From: Parapusillimonas granuli
Lineage (GTDB): Bacteria; Pseudomonadota; Gammaproteobacteria; Burkholderiales; Burkholderiaceae_B
Direction: 5' to 3'
NCBI RefSeq assembly: GCF_013416525.1
Contig: NZ_JACCEM010000001.1
Span: forward strand, 434,001 to 498,000
DNA: 64,000 nucleotides
Position 1 is the first letter of the stretch. The number at the start of each line of letters is the position of its first letter. The translations under genes and the position numbers were made by a program. Positions 1 to 8,848 of the stretch are shown here, in pieces. A model generated the notes under the pieces. That model had not been told where the DNA came from and searched no databases. It saw only the letters and a program-made list of their open reading frames with translations.

Positions 1-1
1 C

Positions 2-415
2 GATGAAAGACGTGCGGTTCGCCAAGTGCAATCCGCACCCATCGTCCACGCACTGCATGCCTGGCTGAAAGAGCAGTTGGCCACCGTTGCGAAGAAATCC
101 GTCACCGCGGATGCGATCAACTATGCCTTGAACCAGTGGCAGGCCCTGACGCGCTTGCTCGACGATGGTCGCATCGAGGCAGACAATAATGTCGCCGAGC
201 GCGCTCTCAGGGCGATCAGTGTGGGTCGCAAGAATTTTTTATTCTTGGGCTCGGATGCCGGTGGTGAGCGCGCCGCCACGATGTACAGCCTGCTGGGCAC
301 GGCAAAGCTCAACGACGTCAATCCCGAGGCGTATCTCGGGCACGTCCTGGAGCGTATTGCCGACCATCCCGTCAATCGGATCGACGAACTTCTGCCCTGG
401 AACGTCAAGCTGTAA
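2..415 (+). mobile_element. IS66-family transposase, C-terminal part (partial at window edge)
   Basis: The frame is already open at the window edge and runs to a TAA at 413-415, so only the end of the protein is visible. It carries the typical IS66 TnpC tail: the acidic DNN segment (EADNNVAERALR), then GRKNFLFLGSDAGGERAA, and the IS66 C-terminal domain (AKLNDVNPEAYLGHVLERI, ending ELLPW). DDE transposases of this family move IS66 elements together with TnpA and TnpB. The 60 bases after the stop do not show a clear IS66 terminal inverted repeat, so the element's right end is not defined here. It lies directly before a 5'-truncated gene, which suggests that the insertion or a later deletion broke that gene. 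Confidence 0.9.
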
Positions 416-440
416 AGCGCAAAAGACTCAGCCTTATTAA

Positions 441-1022
441 TCGCTCCAGGCACCATGCTGTTTCTATGAGACCATTTCAATTACATTTACTTTCACCCAT
501 CTCATCAAGCATCTATTCGAAAAAGGCTACCCGGGAAAAGTGATCGTTGGCGTGGACAAGATTGACCATAGCGCCTATATCAAGGCCGCAGCGGCAGAAG
601 CGGCAAAATCGGAGAAGTATAAATACCGCATCTATTTCAGTTTTGACGACACGAAAAGGGACAACTTCTTTTCGGATCGGTTGTGGTTATTCAAAAAGAA
701 TCCCATGGATGTCGCCATTAATCTGTTGAACGAGTATGCGAAAGGCAAAGCCGTTTACGGAAACGGTATCAGCTCTGATTTGCTCGTTATCGGAGGCTTC
801 ACGGGTACGTTCAAGGACAGTGTGGAAGCGGAAAAGCAGGGTAGAGTGCAGCTGAACTATATTTGGACACTGGACAGTCACGACTCAATGCAGGACTTCT
901 TGGCTTTGGGCGTTCGAGGAATAATGACCAACGAACCCATCACCTTGCAGCGAGCGCTGCAGCCTTACCTGGCTAACGGCGCACGCATGGCCCGTCCGGA
1001 GGACCCACTACGGATACCGTGA
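441..1022 (+). pseudogene. 5'-truncated PLC/GDPD-like phosphodiesterase fragment
   Basis: An open frame runs from just after a TAA at 438-440 to a TGA at 1020-1022. The first plausible start is a GTG at 540, but family-like sequence begins before it (HLIKHLFEKGYPGK, about 495-539), so the gene has lost its beginning. The C-terminal part ends in a TIM-barrel pattern like that of glycerophosphodiester phosphodiesterase and PLC-like enzymes (YIWTLDSHDSM, then LGVRGIMTNEP). The N-terminal catalytic half is missing, so it is probably inactive. It follows the IS66 transposase end directly. Composition looks more AT-rich than the genes downstream, which would fit acquired DNA. The family call is moderate; truncation is well supported. 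Confidence 0.6.
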
Positions 1023-1043
1023 TAAAGCACGGGCAATACTCGC

Positions 1044-1077
1044 TCAAGCATATTCGCATATAAGTGAATATGCTTGA
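1044..1077. promoter_or_regulatory. 12-bp inverted repeat upstream of the ABC operon
   Basis: Arms TCAAGCATATTC (1044-1055) and GAATATGCTTGA (1066-1077) pair perfectly over 12 bp around a 10-base spacer. The right arm overlaps a TTGACA (1074-1079), although no good -10 follows at 17 bases. There is no T-tract, so a terminator is less likely than an operator for the importer genes starting at 1220. No regulator gene lies next to it. Confidence 0.5.
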
Positions 1078-1219
1078 CACAGGCGAAGGGGCTCAGGCTC
1101 ATGTGCCCCATTCTTTCGGTACAGTAGGAGTACACTGCTCAGTGCCAACCGCATTTACGACGCATACAATTTACTGACTTGCCTCAAGCCATCGCTGGAC
1201 TCACTGCACAGGAGGAACG

Positions 1220-3061
1220 GTGCACAGCGCAACGCATCGCGACGCAACGGCCTCGCAAGGCCGACGAAAAAAATCTCCGATGTTTTCAAAGTACCGTTTG
1301 AAAATAGCGCTGCGCGAGCCGACAGTCGTCGTCGGCATCCTGGCCGCCCTTTTGTTCTCTTACTTGATTGTCGCGCCCATTGTTTCGCTGCTGGGCGATG
1401 CGTTTCGAGTCCAGTTCGCCGATTCAATGCGCATCGGCCAGGCAGCCGGCTCGTTTACCTTCTACAACCTGGAGCGGGTATTCCGGTCCATCGTCTCGCC
1501 CGCCATTTTGTGGGATCCGCTGGTCAATACACTTAGCGTGTCGTTTGGAGCAATGGCCATCGCGCTGGTGGCCGGCGGCATTCTGGCGTGGCTGATCAGC
1601 CGGACCAATATCATGGGCCGCAAGTGGTTCGCGACGGCGCTGATTGTCCCCTATATGCTGCCGTCATGGACGATCGCCCTGGCATGGAGCTCGATCTTCC
1701 TGAACCGTACGGTCGGTGGGCAGCCGGGGCTGCTGGAATCCATGGGTTTCGAGCCGCCGGACTGGCTTGCGTATGGCCAGCTTCCCATCACGATTGTGCT
1801 CGCGCTGCATTACACGCCCTTCGTCATCCTGCTGTTCGGCAACGCACTGCGTTCTTTTGATTCCCAGCTGGAAGACTCTGCGCGCATGCTGGGCGCCCCG
1901 ACGTCCGTGGTCGCCCGCCGGATCATCATCCCGCTGATGCGCCCGTCACTGCTCTCCGCCGTTACATTGATCTTTGCCAAGTGCCTGGGCGACTTCGGCG
2001 TCGCCTATATTCTGGGGGCGCCGGTCAAGTACGACGTCCTGGCCACGTCCTTGTTCCGCAGTGTCACGGCCAGGCAAGGGGGCGAGGCGGCGGTGCTGGC
2101 GGGGGTGATCATTTTAATAGGCACCATTTCCGTGCTCATCGATGCGCGCCTGGTACGCGAAGCGCGCCGCTTCATCACCATCGGCTCGAAGGGCTCCATG
2201 AACCGGACGCAGCAGCTCGGGCCTTGGCGCTTGCCCATGACGGCCCTGGCCGGCGCGATGTTCGTGGTCAGTGTGGCGCTGCCCCTGGCGGTGCTGTTCC
2301 TGAGCACCGTCATGCGCACGCCCGGCAAGTTCGTTCTGGACAACTTCACCTTGGATTACTGGATAGGCCAAGACCTTCCGACCACGGCGCTGCGCACCGG
2401 CATCCTGATCACGCCGGACTTCTGGCATGCGGCCTGGAATTCGTTGTGGATCGTGGGCATTGCGGCGGTGTGTGCCGGGGTGCTCGGCGTGCTGGTCGGT
2501 TATGTGGTGGTCCGTTCGCCGCTGAAATCCATCGGCGCGTACCTGCGCTATATCACTTTCCTGCCCTATCTGGTGCCAGGCATCGCGTTTGCGGCGGCGT
2601 GCCTGTCCATATTCGCGGTGCCGCACGGGCCGATTCCCGCCCTGTATGGCACCGCCGCGATCCTGATCCTGGCCCTGATGGCGGATCAGATGCCGTTTGC
2701 GTCGCGCGCCGGCATCTCCGCCATGATGCAATTGGGCAAGGATCCCGAAGAAGCCGCCCAAGTCGCCGGCGCGGGCTGGTGGAAACGCCTGATCAAAGTG
2801 GTGATTCCCATTCAGAAGGGGCCGCTGGCCGCCGGCATTCTGCTGCCGTTCATCTCCGGCCTGAAAGGGCTGAGCCTGGTCATCATGCTGGCGACGCCGG
2901 GAACCGACCTGCTGACCACCTATGCGATACGGCTGGTCGACTTTGGCTACAGCCAGGCGGCCAACGCCGTCGTACTGATGCTGTCGGCCATCGCATTTTT
3001 TGGAACACTGTTTCTGCAGAAAACGACGAAGACGAGTCTTGCGTCGGGAATGGGGGGCTGA
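1220..3061 (+). CDS. ABC importer permease, fused double-domain type (iron(III)/phosphonate class)
   Basis: A 613-residue inner-membrane permease with two consecutive binding-protein-dependent permease domains, about 12 membrane segments in all, as in FbpB-type iron(III) and 2-aminoethylphosphonate importers. The first EAA-like loop is near LEDSARMLGAPTSVVARRI and the second near PEEAAQVAGAGWWKRLIKV; these contact the ATPase. The GTG start is supported by AGGAGG at 1210-1215. An ATG at 1280 would be an internal alternative that removes the polar N-terminus. It is the first gene of a three-gene operon: the ATPase starts 2 bases after its stop and the binding protein follows. The substrate cannot be read from the sequence; iron, phosphonate or a small organic anion are all possible. 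Confidence 0.88.
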   Translation: MHSATHRDATASQGRRKKSPMFSKYRLKIALREPTVVVGILAALLFSYLIVAPIVSLLGDAFRVQFADSMRIGQAAGSFTFYNLERVFRSIVSPAILWDPLVNTLSVSFGAMAIALVAGGILAWLISRTNIMGRKWFATALIVPYMLPSWTIALAWSSIFLNRTVGGQPGLLESMGFEPPDWLAYGQLPITIVLALHYTPFVILLFGNALRSFDSQLEDSARMLGAPTSVVARRIIIPLMRPSLLSAVTLIFAKCLGDFGVAYILGAPVKYDVLATSLFRSVTARQGGEAAVLAGVIILIGTISVLIDARLVREARRFITIGSKGSMNRTQQLGPWRLPMTALAGAMFVVSVALPLAVLFLSTVMRTPGKFVLDNFTLDYWIGQDLPTTALRTGILITPDFWHAAWNSLWIVGIAAVCAGVLGVLVGYVVVRSPLKSIGAYLRYITFLPYLVPGIAFAAACLSIFAVPHGPIPALYGTAAILILALMADQMPFASRAGISAMMQLGKDPEEAAQVAGAGWWKRLIKVVIPIQKGPLAAGILLPFISGLKGLSLVIMLATPGTDLLTTYAIRLVDFGYSQAANAVVLMLSAIAFFGTLFLQKTTKTSLASGMGG

Positions 3062-3063
3062 AC

Positions 3064-4200
3064 GTGCCGAGCATCACACTACGCGGGATCGAGAAGCGCT
3101 ACAGCAGAAGCGCCGCGCCGTCGGTCAGGAATCTGGACCTTGACATTGCCGACGGGGAATTCCTGTGCGTGCTCGGGCCTTCGGGTTGCGGCAAGACGAC
3201 GACCCTGCGGATGATCGCAGGGCTGGAGCACCCGACCGCGGGCGAGATCCAGGTGGACGGCCGAACGTTCGACTCGGTCGAGAAAGGCGTGTATGTGCCG
3301 CCCGAGAAGCGCGGCATGGGCTTTGTCTTTCAAAGCTACGCCCTCTGGCCGCACCTGACCGTCCAGGATAATGTGGAATTCGGCCTGGCCTTGCGCAACA
3401 TGGATCGCAAGGCCAGACGGGCCGCGTCCGAAGGGGTGATGGAAAAGCTGGGCATCGCAAAGTACCGCGACCGCTATCCGTCCGACCTGTCCGGCGGGCA
3501 GCAGCAGCGTGTGGCGCTGGCGCGCATGCTGGTTGTGCAGCCCAGCGTCATCCTAATGGACGAACCCCTGTCCAACCTGGATGCCAAGCTGCGGCTTGAA
3601 ATGCGGGCCGAGCTCAAAAGAATTCACCTCGAGTCCAAATCCACCGTGATCTTCGTCACGCATGACCAGTGGGAAGCCATGACCCTGGCGAGCATGATCG
3701 CCGTCATGAGCGAGGGAACGCTGCAGCAGTTGGACACGCCCGACAATATTTACAACCGTCCTTGCAACCGGTTCGTGGCCGAGTTCGTGGGCAGCCCGCC
3801 CATGAACTTCATCGAATTGGGCTCGGGCGGGACCTCGGCGGCGCTCTCGGCGTCGCTGCGCAATCACCTTGATGGCGCCGACCCCAGGGTGTGCCGGGGT
3901 TCAGTGGGCATGCGGCCCGAAAGCCTGCGCATCGCTGCGCCCTCCTCCGACGCCATGCCCGCGGCGGCCTATGCGGCGCACGCCACGGTCACCGGGATCA
4001 TGCCCACCGGCGGCAGCTGGATCGTCGAGCTGACCACGGCGGGGCAAAAGCTCTTCGCCTCGGTCAATGCCCCGCCCCACATACAGCTGGGGGACGAGGC
4101 CGTCTTTTGGGTCGATCGCGCAGATCTGCACCTTTTCGACGAGCACGGAGACAGGCTGCCCGATGAGGCGGCGGTTCCCCATCAACGCAAAGAAAAGTAA
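3064..4200 (+). CDS. ABC importer ATP-binding protein
   Basis: A 378-residue ATPase of the CUT1/iron/polyamine class that powers the permease encoded just upstream. Visible motifs are Walker A GPSGCGKTT (38-46), a Q-loop in FVFQSYALWPH, signature LSGGQQQ (142-148), Walker B ILMDEP (163-168), the D-loop SNLDAKLR and the H-loop VTHDQWEA. The last 120 residues form a TOBE-like regulatory region (GMRPESLRI). The GTG start at 3064 is chosen because the ABC fold begins at once (ITLRGIEKRY) and it lies 2 bases after the permease stop, indicating translational coupling. The frame stays open far upstream, but that part overlaps the permease and is not protein-like. Confidence 0.92.
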   Translation: MPSITLRGIEKRYSRSAAPSVRNLDLDIADGEFLCVLGPSGCGKTTTLRMIAGLEHPTAGEIQVDGRTFDSVEKGVYVPPEKRGMGFVFQSYALWPHLTVQDNVEFGLALRNMDRKARRAASEGVMEKLGIAKYRDRYPSDLSGGQQQRVALARMLVVQPSVILMDEPLSNLDAKLRLEMRAELKRIHLESKSTVIFVTHDQWEAMTLASMIAVMSEGTLQQLDTPDNIYNRPCNRFVAEFVGSPPMNFIELGSGGTSAALSASLRNHLDGADPRVCRGSVGMRPESLRIAAPSSDAMPAAAYAAHATVTGIMPTGGSWIVELTTAGQKLFASVNAPPHIQLGDEAVFWVDRADLHLFDEHGDRLPDEAAVPHQRKEK

Positions 4201-4259
4201 TATCGATGGCAAGCCTCCGGCAACGGGCGTACCGAACCATTAAACGCAAGGAGATGGCA

Positions 4260-5459
4260 GTGAGAGATTCGAAACGGATTCAGGCAAACAAGGCCTTGTT
4301 TGCGGCGTCGACGCTTGCGGCGGCGCTGCTGCTGGCAGGGTACGGCTCCGCCGCGCATGCGGCGTCGGGCGCGCAGGCCGCAGCGTCCAACGGCAGCACG
4401 GGCCTGGGCATTGCCGACGCGGAGTACAGCCTGGACAAGCTGATCGAAGCGGCCAAGAAGGAGCCTCCGATCACGGTGGTGGATGCGACCGGCAAGATCA
4501 AGGTCATGGCCGAGAAGTTCTCTGAAAAATACGGAATCAAGGCGACCGGCGAGAAAATATCGGCATCCAACCAGGAAGAAATCCTGGTGCGCGAGGCGCA
4601 GGCGCGCAATGTGCGACGCGACGTCTTCAACATGAGCAACCTGCCCAACGTCACCGCGCAGTTCCTGCCGCAAGGCATCGCCGTCAGCTGGATGCCGCCC
4701 GACCTGAAGGGCGAAACTCCCGCCGAGTATCAGCATCCCGCCATCACCAGCTTGAACGTTTGGGTATGGGTCTACAACCCCGCCGTCTTCGGCGACAAAT
4801 GCCCGGTGGATAACATGTGGGCGCTGACCGACCAGAAATGGAAGGGCAAGATCAGTATCCCGGATCCTTTGCTGCGCAACGAAACCATGTTCTGGTTCAA
4901 CCAGATCGCGGACAATTCAGACGCGACCATGAAAAAGGCCTACGAAGCATACTTCGGCAAGCCGCTGGAATCCAAAGAGCCCACGGCCATGGCGGAATGG
5001 GTCAAGCGTTTCGCGTCAAACAAGGTGAAAGTTCAAAAAAGCGACACCGACGTCGGCCCTATCGTTGGCGCCAGCACCGCCGAACATCCGGTCATCGGCT
5101 TCGTCAGCGCGGCCATCTTCAGCCACGCCAAGCACGAGAACTTTCCCATGGCCGTTTGCAAGGAAATGACGCCATGGGTCGGCCAACTGACGCCGCGCGT
5201 CGCCGTCATCGCGGCCGGGACCAAAAGCCCCAATGCCGCCAAGCTGTTCGTGCACTACATGATGTCGGCGGAAGGGATGCTGCCGCAAATGGAAGATGGC
5301 AAGGTTTCGACCAACCGCAATGCCAAGATGCCTGAAAGCGACGCGTCCGGCGTGGGCAAACTCACTGAAAAGATGTATGTGAACAACTCGGACACCACGC
5401 CCGACGACTTCAAGAAGCTGCAGTACTGGCGCGACCTCTGGACGGTGAGCAGCCGCTGA
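4260..5459 (+). CDS. ABC importer periplasmic substrate-binding protein
   Basis: A 399-residue extracellular solute-binding protein, the third gene of the importer operon. It has a basic N-terminus, a hydrophobic stretch and a cleavage-like GSAAHA/AS, so it should be exported by Sec. The body resembles type 2 iron(III)/2-aminoethylphosphonate binding proteins (ITVVDATGKIKVMAEKF near the start, WALTDQKWKGKISIPDP in the middle). The GTG at 4260 is preferred because AAGGAG at 4248-4253 sits 6 bases ahead. The ATG at 4254 abuts that site, and a longer in-frame start at 4206 has none. No clear tyrosine pair for direct ferric binding was identified, so the ligand stays open. Confidence 0.85.
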   Translation: MRDSKRIQANKALFAASTLAAALLLAGYGSAAHAASGAQAAASNGSTGLGIADAEYSLDKLIEAAKKEPPITVVDATGKIKVMAEKFSEKYGIKATGEKISASNQEEILVREAQARNVRRDVFNMSNLPNVTAQFLPQGIAVSWMPPDLKGETPAEYQHPAITSLNVWVWVYNPAVFGDKCPVDNMWALTDQKWKGKISIPDPLLRNETMFWFNQIADNSDATMKKAYEAYFGKPLESKEPTAMAEWVKRFASNKVKVQKSDTDVGPIVGASTAEHPVIGFVSAAIFSHAKHENFPMAVCKEMTPWVGQLTPRVAVIAAGTKSPNAAKLFVHYMMSAEGMLPQMEDGKVSTNRNAKMPESDASGVGKLTEKMYVNNSDTTPDDFKKLQYWRDLWTVSSR

Positions 5460-5470
5460 TGTCCGTCCGT

Positions 5471-5495
5471 TCGGCAGGCCTCGAAGGCCTGCCGA
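5471..5495. terminator. Strong hairpin between convergent ABC operon and Rid gene
   Basis: TCGGCAGGCCT (5471-5481) and AGGCCTGCCGA (5485-5495) form a perfect 11-bp stem with a 3-base loop, 11 bases after the stop of the binding-protein gene and before the end of the convergent Rid-family gene. No T-tract follows on either strand, so it is not a textbook intrinsic terminator. It may still stop or stabilise transcripts from both sides. Confidence 0.5.
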
Positions 5496-5574
5496 CGGGC
5501 CCTGACTTCCCTCCGCCAGCAACCTTCCGCCCGAAGGCGTCGAACTCTCATGCATGGCGCGCCAGCGAGGCGGA

Positions 5575-5997
5575 TCAAATGGCCGCGATGGTCTGGACTT
5601 CAATGAGGAAAGGTTCTTTGACCAGACGGTCCACCATCAGCATGGTGTTGGGCGGGTAGATGCCGTTGGGAAACATCTTGGGGAATTCACGCTTGCGGAA
5701 TTCCATCAGCTTCGGGATGTCCTGGGAGTGCACCAGGTAGGTGGTGAACTGGACCACATTCCCCCATGAGGCGCCGGCGGACTCCAGCGCCGCGCCGATG
5801 TTGCTGAAGACTTGCTTCGCCTGGGCGTCGAAATCGCCTTCGCCGATGATGTTCCCCGCGGCGTCGCCGGCGAGCATGCCGGCGATGAACAGGAATTCAT
5901 CCGCCTTGACCCGGGTGACGTGGGTGTATTGGCCCATCGGCGCACCGAGTTTGGAGGGGTTGTAGATATTGATCTGAGCAGTCACGTTATTCTCCAT
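5575..5997 (-). CDS. Rid (YjgF/YER057c/UK114) family protein
   Basis: A 140-residue protein of the usual Rid length. RidA members hydrolyse reactive enamine/imine intermediates made by PLP enzymes, acting as cytosolic trimers. Family features are visible throughout (FIAGMLAGDAAGNIIGEGD, then TTYLVHSQDIPKLMEFR). The region where RidA has its substrate-binding arginine reads PPNTMLMVDRLVKEP, so that arginine appears to be missing; this points to a non-RidA subfamily. It is the last gene of the - strand importer operon, 42 bases after the ATPase, which suggests a link to metabolism of the imported compound, probably nitrogen-containing. The reaction is unknown. Confidence 0.88.
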   Translation of the reverse strand: MENNVTAQINIYNPSKLGAPMGQYTHVTRVKADEFLFIAGMLAGDAAGNIIGEGDFDAQAKQVFSNIGAALESAGASWGNVVQFTTYLVHSQDIPKLMEFRKREFPKMFPNGIYPPNTMLMVDRLVKEPFLIEVQTIAAI

Positions 5998-6039
5998 TTG
6001 AGTAAAAAAAGGCCCAGGGCCGGACGTCGATCGGCGTTG

Positions 6040-7125
6040 TTATTGCCGCGCAAAGACATGAATTTTTGTTCTGGGCACGTGCAGGGACAGCGTGTCGCCT
6101 TCCGACAAGGACCGGTGGCGTACCATCTCGGAGGCGTCGAAAAGCAGGGGCGCGTCCAGGCCCGCCACGAGCACTTCCGCGGTGGTGGAGGCGCCCTGGA
6201 AATAAACGGCCCTGACCGGACCGGTAATGGCCAGCCCGCGGTCCATTTCGCCGACGGGATCCGATGTGACGTCCTCCGGCCTGAAGAACAGCCGCACGTT
6301 TTTCGAGCCGGCATCCGGCCCTTTCATGCCCTGGACCTGGCCGATCGGCGTGTCGATGGTGAGCCCCGCGGCGCCGCCGGCGACGGCGGTGCCGTCCAGG
6401 AATGTGCCCCGGCCGATGAAGCGGGCGACGAATTCGGTGGCGGGTGATTTGTACAGGTTTTGGGGAGCCGCGCATTGCTCCACTTTGCCGCGGTTCATCA
6501 CCGCGATGCGGTCCGACATCAGCAAGGCTTCGTCCTGGTCGTGCGTGACGAAGATGGTGGTGATGCCCAGCGAACGCTGCAGGGCGCGCACTTCGCGTTG
6601 CAGGTCTTCGCGCAGCTGGCGATCCAGTGCACTGAAGGGTTCATCGAGCAGCAGGATGCTGGGCTCGGTGACGAGGGCGCGGGCCAGCGCGACGCGCTGC
6701 TGCTGGCCCCCGCTCAGCTGCCGTGGGTAGCGGTCCGAGAACGCCGTCATGTGGACCAGGTCGAGCAGCTTGCCCGCGCGGGATTTCCGTTCCGCGGCCG
6801 GCACCTTGCGCATCTTGAGGCCGTACTCGACGTTCTGCCGCACGGACATGTGGGGAAAGAGCGCATAGGCCTGGAAGACGATCCCTATGTTTCGGCGCTC
6901 GGGCAGCAAGTGGTCGATACGGTTGCCCCGCACTTTGACCTGCCCGTCGCTGAGGCCCTCGAAGCCCGCGATCATCATCAAGGTGGTGCTCTTCCCGCAG
7001 CCGGATGGGCCGAGCAGCGAGATGAATTCGCCCTTTTCGATGCTGATGTTCAGCCGGTCGACGACCCGGGTGCCGCCGAAATCCTTTACGACGTCCGATA
7101 GTTCCAAATCGTATGTATGGTTCAT
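6040..7125 (-). CDS. ABC importer ATP-binding protein (PotA-like)
   Basis: A 361-residue ATPase with Walker A GPSGCGKST (39-47), Q-loop FQAYALFPH, signature LSGGQQQ (137-143), Walker B LLLDEP (158-163) and H-loop VTHDQDEA, followed by a C-terminal TOBE region (LFFRPEDV). This is the PotA/spermidine-putrescine class. The ATG at 7125 is chosen because the domain begins there; the frame is open further upstream only as overlap with the permease gene. It follows the second permease by 8 bases in the order binding protein, permease, permease, ATPase, Rid protein. It would supply ATP hydrolysis at the cytoplasmic face of the two-permease complex. Confidence 0.92.
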   Translation of the reverse strand: MNHTYDLELSDVVKDFGGTRVVDRLNISIEKGEFISLLGPSGCGKSTTLMMIAGFEGLSDGQVKVRGNRIDHLLPERRNIGIVFQAYALFPHMSVRQNVEYGLKMRKVPAAERKSRAGKLLDLVHMTAFSDRYPRQLSGGQQQRVALARALVTEPSILLLDEPFSALDRQLREDLQREVRALQRSLGITTIFVTHDQDEALLMSDRIAVMNRGKVEQCAAPQNLYKSPATEFVARFIGRGTFLDGTAVAGGAAGLTIDTPIGQVQGMKGPDAGSKNVRLFFRPEDVTSDPVGEMDRGLAITGPVRAVYFQGASTTAEVLVAGLDAPLLFDASEMVRHRSLSEGDTLSLHVPRTKIHVFARQ

Positions 7126-7133
7126 AAGCCTGC

Positions 7134-7922
7134 TCAAGTCCTGGCTGCGCGTGCCGCGAGGCCGATGAATAGCGTGATGACGATCAGCTGGATGATGGAG
7201 AACGCCGCCACGCCGGGGTCGAAGTTGTATTGCATGTAGTTGAAGACCGCCACGGGCATGGTGATGTTGTCGAAGGTGGTGACGAACAGCGACACCGGGA
7301 TGTTCACGAACGAGATGATGAACGCGAAGGCCGCGCCGGCGCGGATGCCCGCCGACATCAACGGCAGGGTGATGGTGAAGAAGGTCCGCAGCGCGCCGGC
7401 CCCCAGGCTGCGCGCGCCGCGCTCGTAGGACGTGGGCATGTCGGCCAGCACCGCGACCGCGGTGCGCAGCACATAGGGGGCGCCGATGACCGTATGGCCG
7501 AAAATCAATGTCCATATGGACAGCTGAAGCCCGACGGCGCTCCAAAGGAACAGAAGCGCCACGCCGTACACGATCCAGGGAATCGTCAGCGAAGACAGGC
7601 ACAGCCCGTAAATGAAATTTCGGCCCGGGAAGTCCCGGCGCGCGATCACGACCGCCGCCGGGACGCCCACCAGCAGCGAAATCGCCGTGGACGCGGTGGC
7701 GACGATCAGGCTGTTGATGAACGACAGGACGAAGGTGGGGTTATCGGTCAACGTCAGATACCAGTTCCATTGGAAGCCGCTGGGCGGAAACTTGATGTAG
7801 GACGCGGTATCGAACGAAATGAGGAGCACCACCGCCAGCGGAAAGATCAGTATCAGTGAAATCAGGAAGACATACGAATTGAACAGCAGGGTGCCGACCC
7901 TGCCCAGCTTGGACGCGCTCAT
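7134..7922 (-). CDS. ABC importer permease 2 (PotC-like)
   Basis: A 262-residue membrane protein with about six hydrophobic segments and the binding-protein-dependent permease domain. The coupling loop reads YERGARSLGAGALRTFFTITLP. Size and arrangement match PotC-type subunits of polyamine or related importers. Its ATG overlaps the stop of permease 1 in an ATGA (7919-7922), so the two should be made in step. It would pair with permease 1 to form the channel. Confidence 0.9.
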   Translation of the reverse strand: MSASKLGRVGTLLFNSYVFLISLILIFPLAVVLLISFDTASYIKFPPSGFQWNWYLTLTDNPTFVLSFINSLIVATASTAISLLVGVPAAVVIARRDFPGRNFIYGLCLSSLTIPWIVYGVALLFLWSAVGLQLSIWTLIFGHTVIGAPYVLRTAVAVLADMPTSYERGARSLGAGALRTFFTITLPLMSAGIRAGAAFAFIISFVNIPVSLFVTTFDNITMPVAVFNYMQYNFDPGVAAFSIIQLIVITLFIGLAARAART

Positions 7923-8848
7923 GTCTTGTTGGGCTCCTTCAAGACGTTGAAGTAACGAAGCTGAAGCGCCAGCGCCACCAGGGCGACGAAGGTCAGCATC
8001 ATCGCCAGCGCGGCGCCGGATGCGCGGTCGTTGGCGACGGTCATTTGCTCCCAGATGGAGACGGGCAGCATGATGGTGCTGGAGCCGCCCAGTAGCAGCG
8101 GGATCACGAAGGCGCCGCAACTTTGCATGAATACGATCAGCATGCCGGCGGCCAGGCCTTCCCAGCTCAGCGGCAGAGTCACCGTGAGAAAGGTCCTCCA
8201 GCGCGAAGCGCCCAAGCTGCGTGAAGCGAGTTCGAGCGCGGGATTGACGCCGCGCAATACGCTTTCGAGCGGCAGCACCATGAAGGTGAAGCTGATGTGC
8301 GCAAGGCCGGCCACCACGGCGCCGATGCCATAGATGAGCGGCAAGGGCTCTTGCGAGAGCCCCAGGCCTTGTATCAGCGCGTTCAAGACGCCGTTCTTTC
8401 CGAGCATCACCAGCCAGCCCATCGTCAGCATGTTCATGCCCACGGCCAGCGGGGTGAAGGTGATCAGGAAGCACACGCCGTTCCAGCGCGACCGGGAGCG
8501 CGCCAGGAACAAAGCGACCGGGTAGGCAAGAAACGCATTGAGGAGGGCGACGCCGACGCTGACGAGCAGCGTGAAGCCCATCACGCCCCAGAAGTAGGAG
8601 GAGCTGAATATCTTCCGGTATTGGTCGATTTCCATCGGGCTTTGGAAGGGCCAGCTGCCGAGCGCCCCGCCGAGGCTGACCGACAGCATCAGCAGCCCCG
8701 GCAGGACGTAGCCCGCCAGCATGAGGACCACCATGGGGCCGGCCATGAGCGTATTGGATACCGCCCCCCGGCTCAGTAAAGCGGGCCGGGGCGACCCGGG
8801 CTGCCGGCCCGGCCCCGACAGGGTTGTGGCTGTCGTCGCGCCCATCAT
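7919..8848 (-). CDS. ABC importer permease 1 (PotB-like)
   Basis: A 309-residue permease with a polar N-terminus of about 30 residues and then six membrane segments. The coupling loop is LELASRSLGASRWRTFLTVTLP. PotB-type subunits pair with PotC-type ones. It overlaps the binding-protein gene upstream and the second permease downstream by 4 bases each, so the cassette is tightly coupled. Two adjacent in-frame ATG codons exist at the start; the first, overlapping the upstream stop, is used here. Confidence 0.9.
   Translation of the reverse strand: MMGATTATTLSGPGRQPGSPRPALLSRGAVSNTLMAGPMVVLMLAGYVLPGLLMLSVSLGGALGSWPFQSPMEIDQYRKIFSSSYFWGVMGFTLLVSVGVALLNAFLAYPVALFLARSRSRWNGVCFLITFTPLAVGMNMLTMGWLVMLGKNGVLNALIQGLGLSQEPLPLIYGIGAVVAGLAHISFTFMVLPLESVLRGVNPALELASRSLGASRWRTFLTVTLPLSWEGLAAGMLIVFMQSCGAFVIPLLLGGSSTIMLPVSIWEQMTVANDRASGAALAMMLTFVALVALALQLRYFNVLKEPNKT

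Noticed and set aside
416-480. Possible IS66 right inverted repeat
   Set aside because: No sequence resembling the family's terminal repeat ending in CGCTTAC is seen.
1981-3063. Long upstream extension of the ATPase frame inside the permease gene
   Set aside because: The extension is Arg/His/Gly-rich and not ABC-like; the real start is the GTG at 3064.
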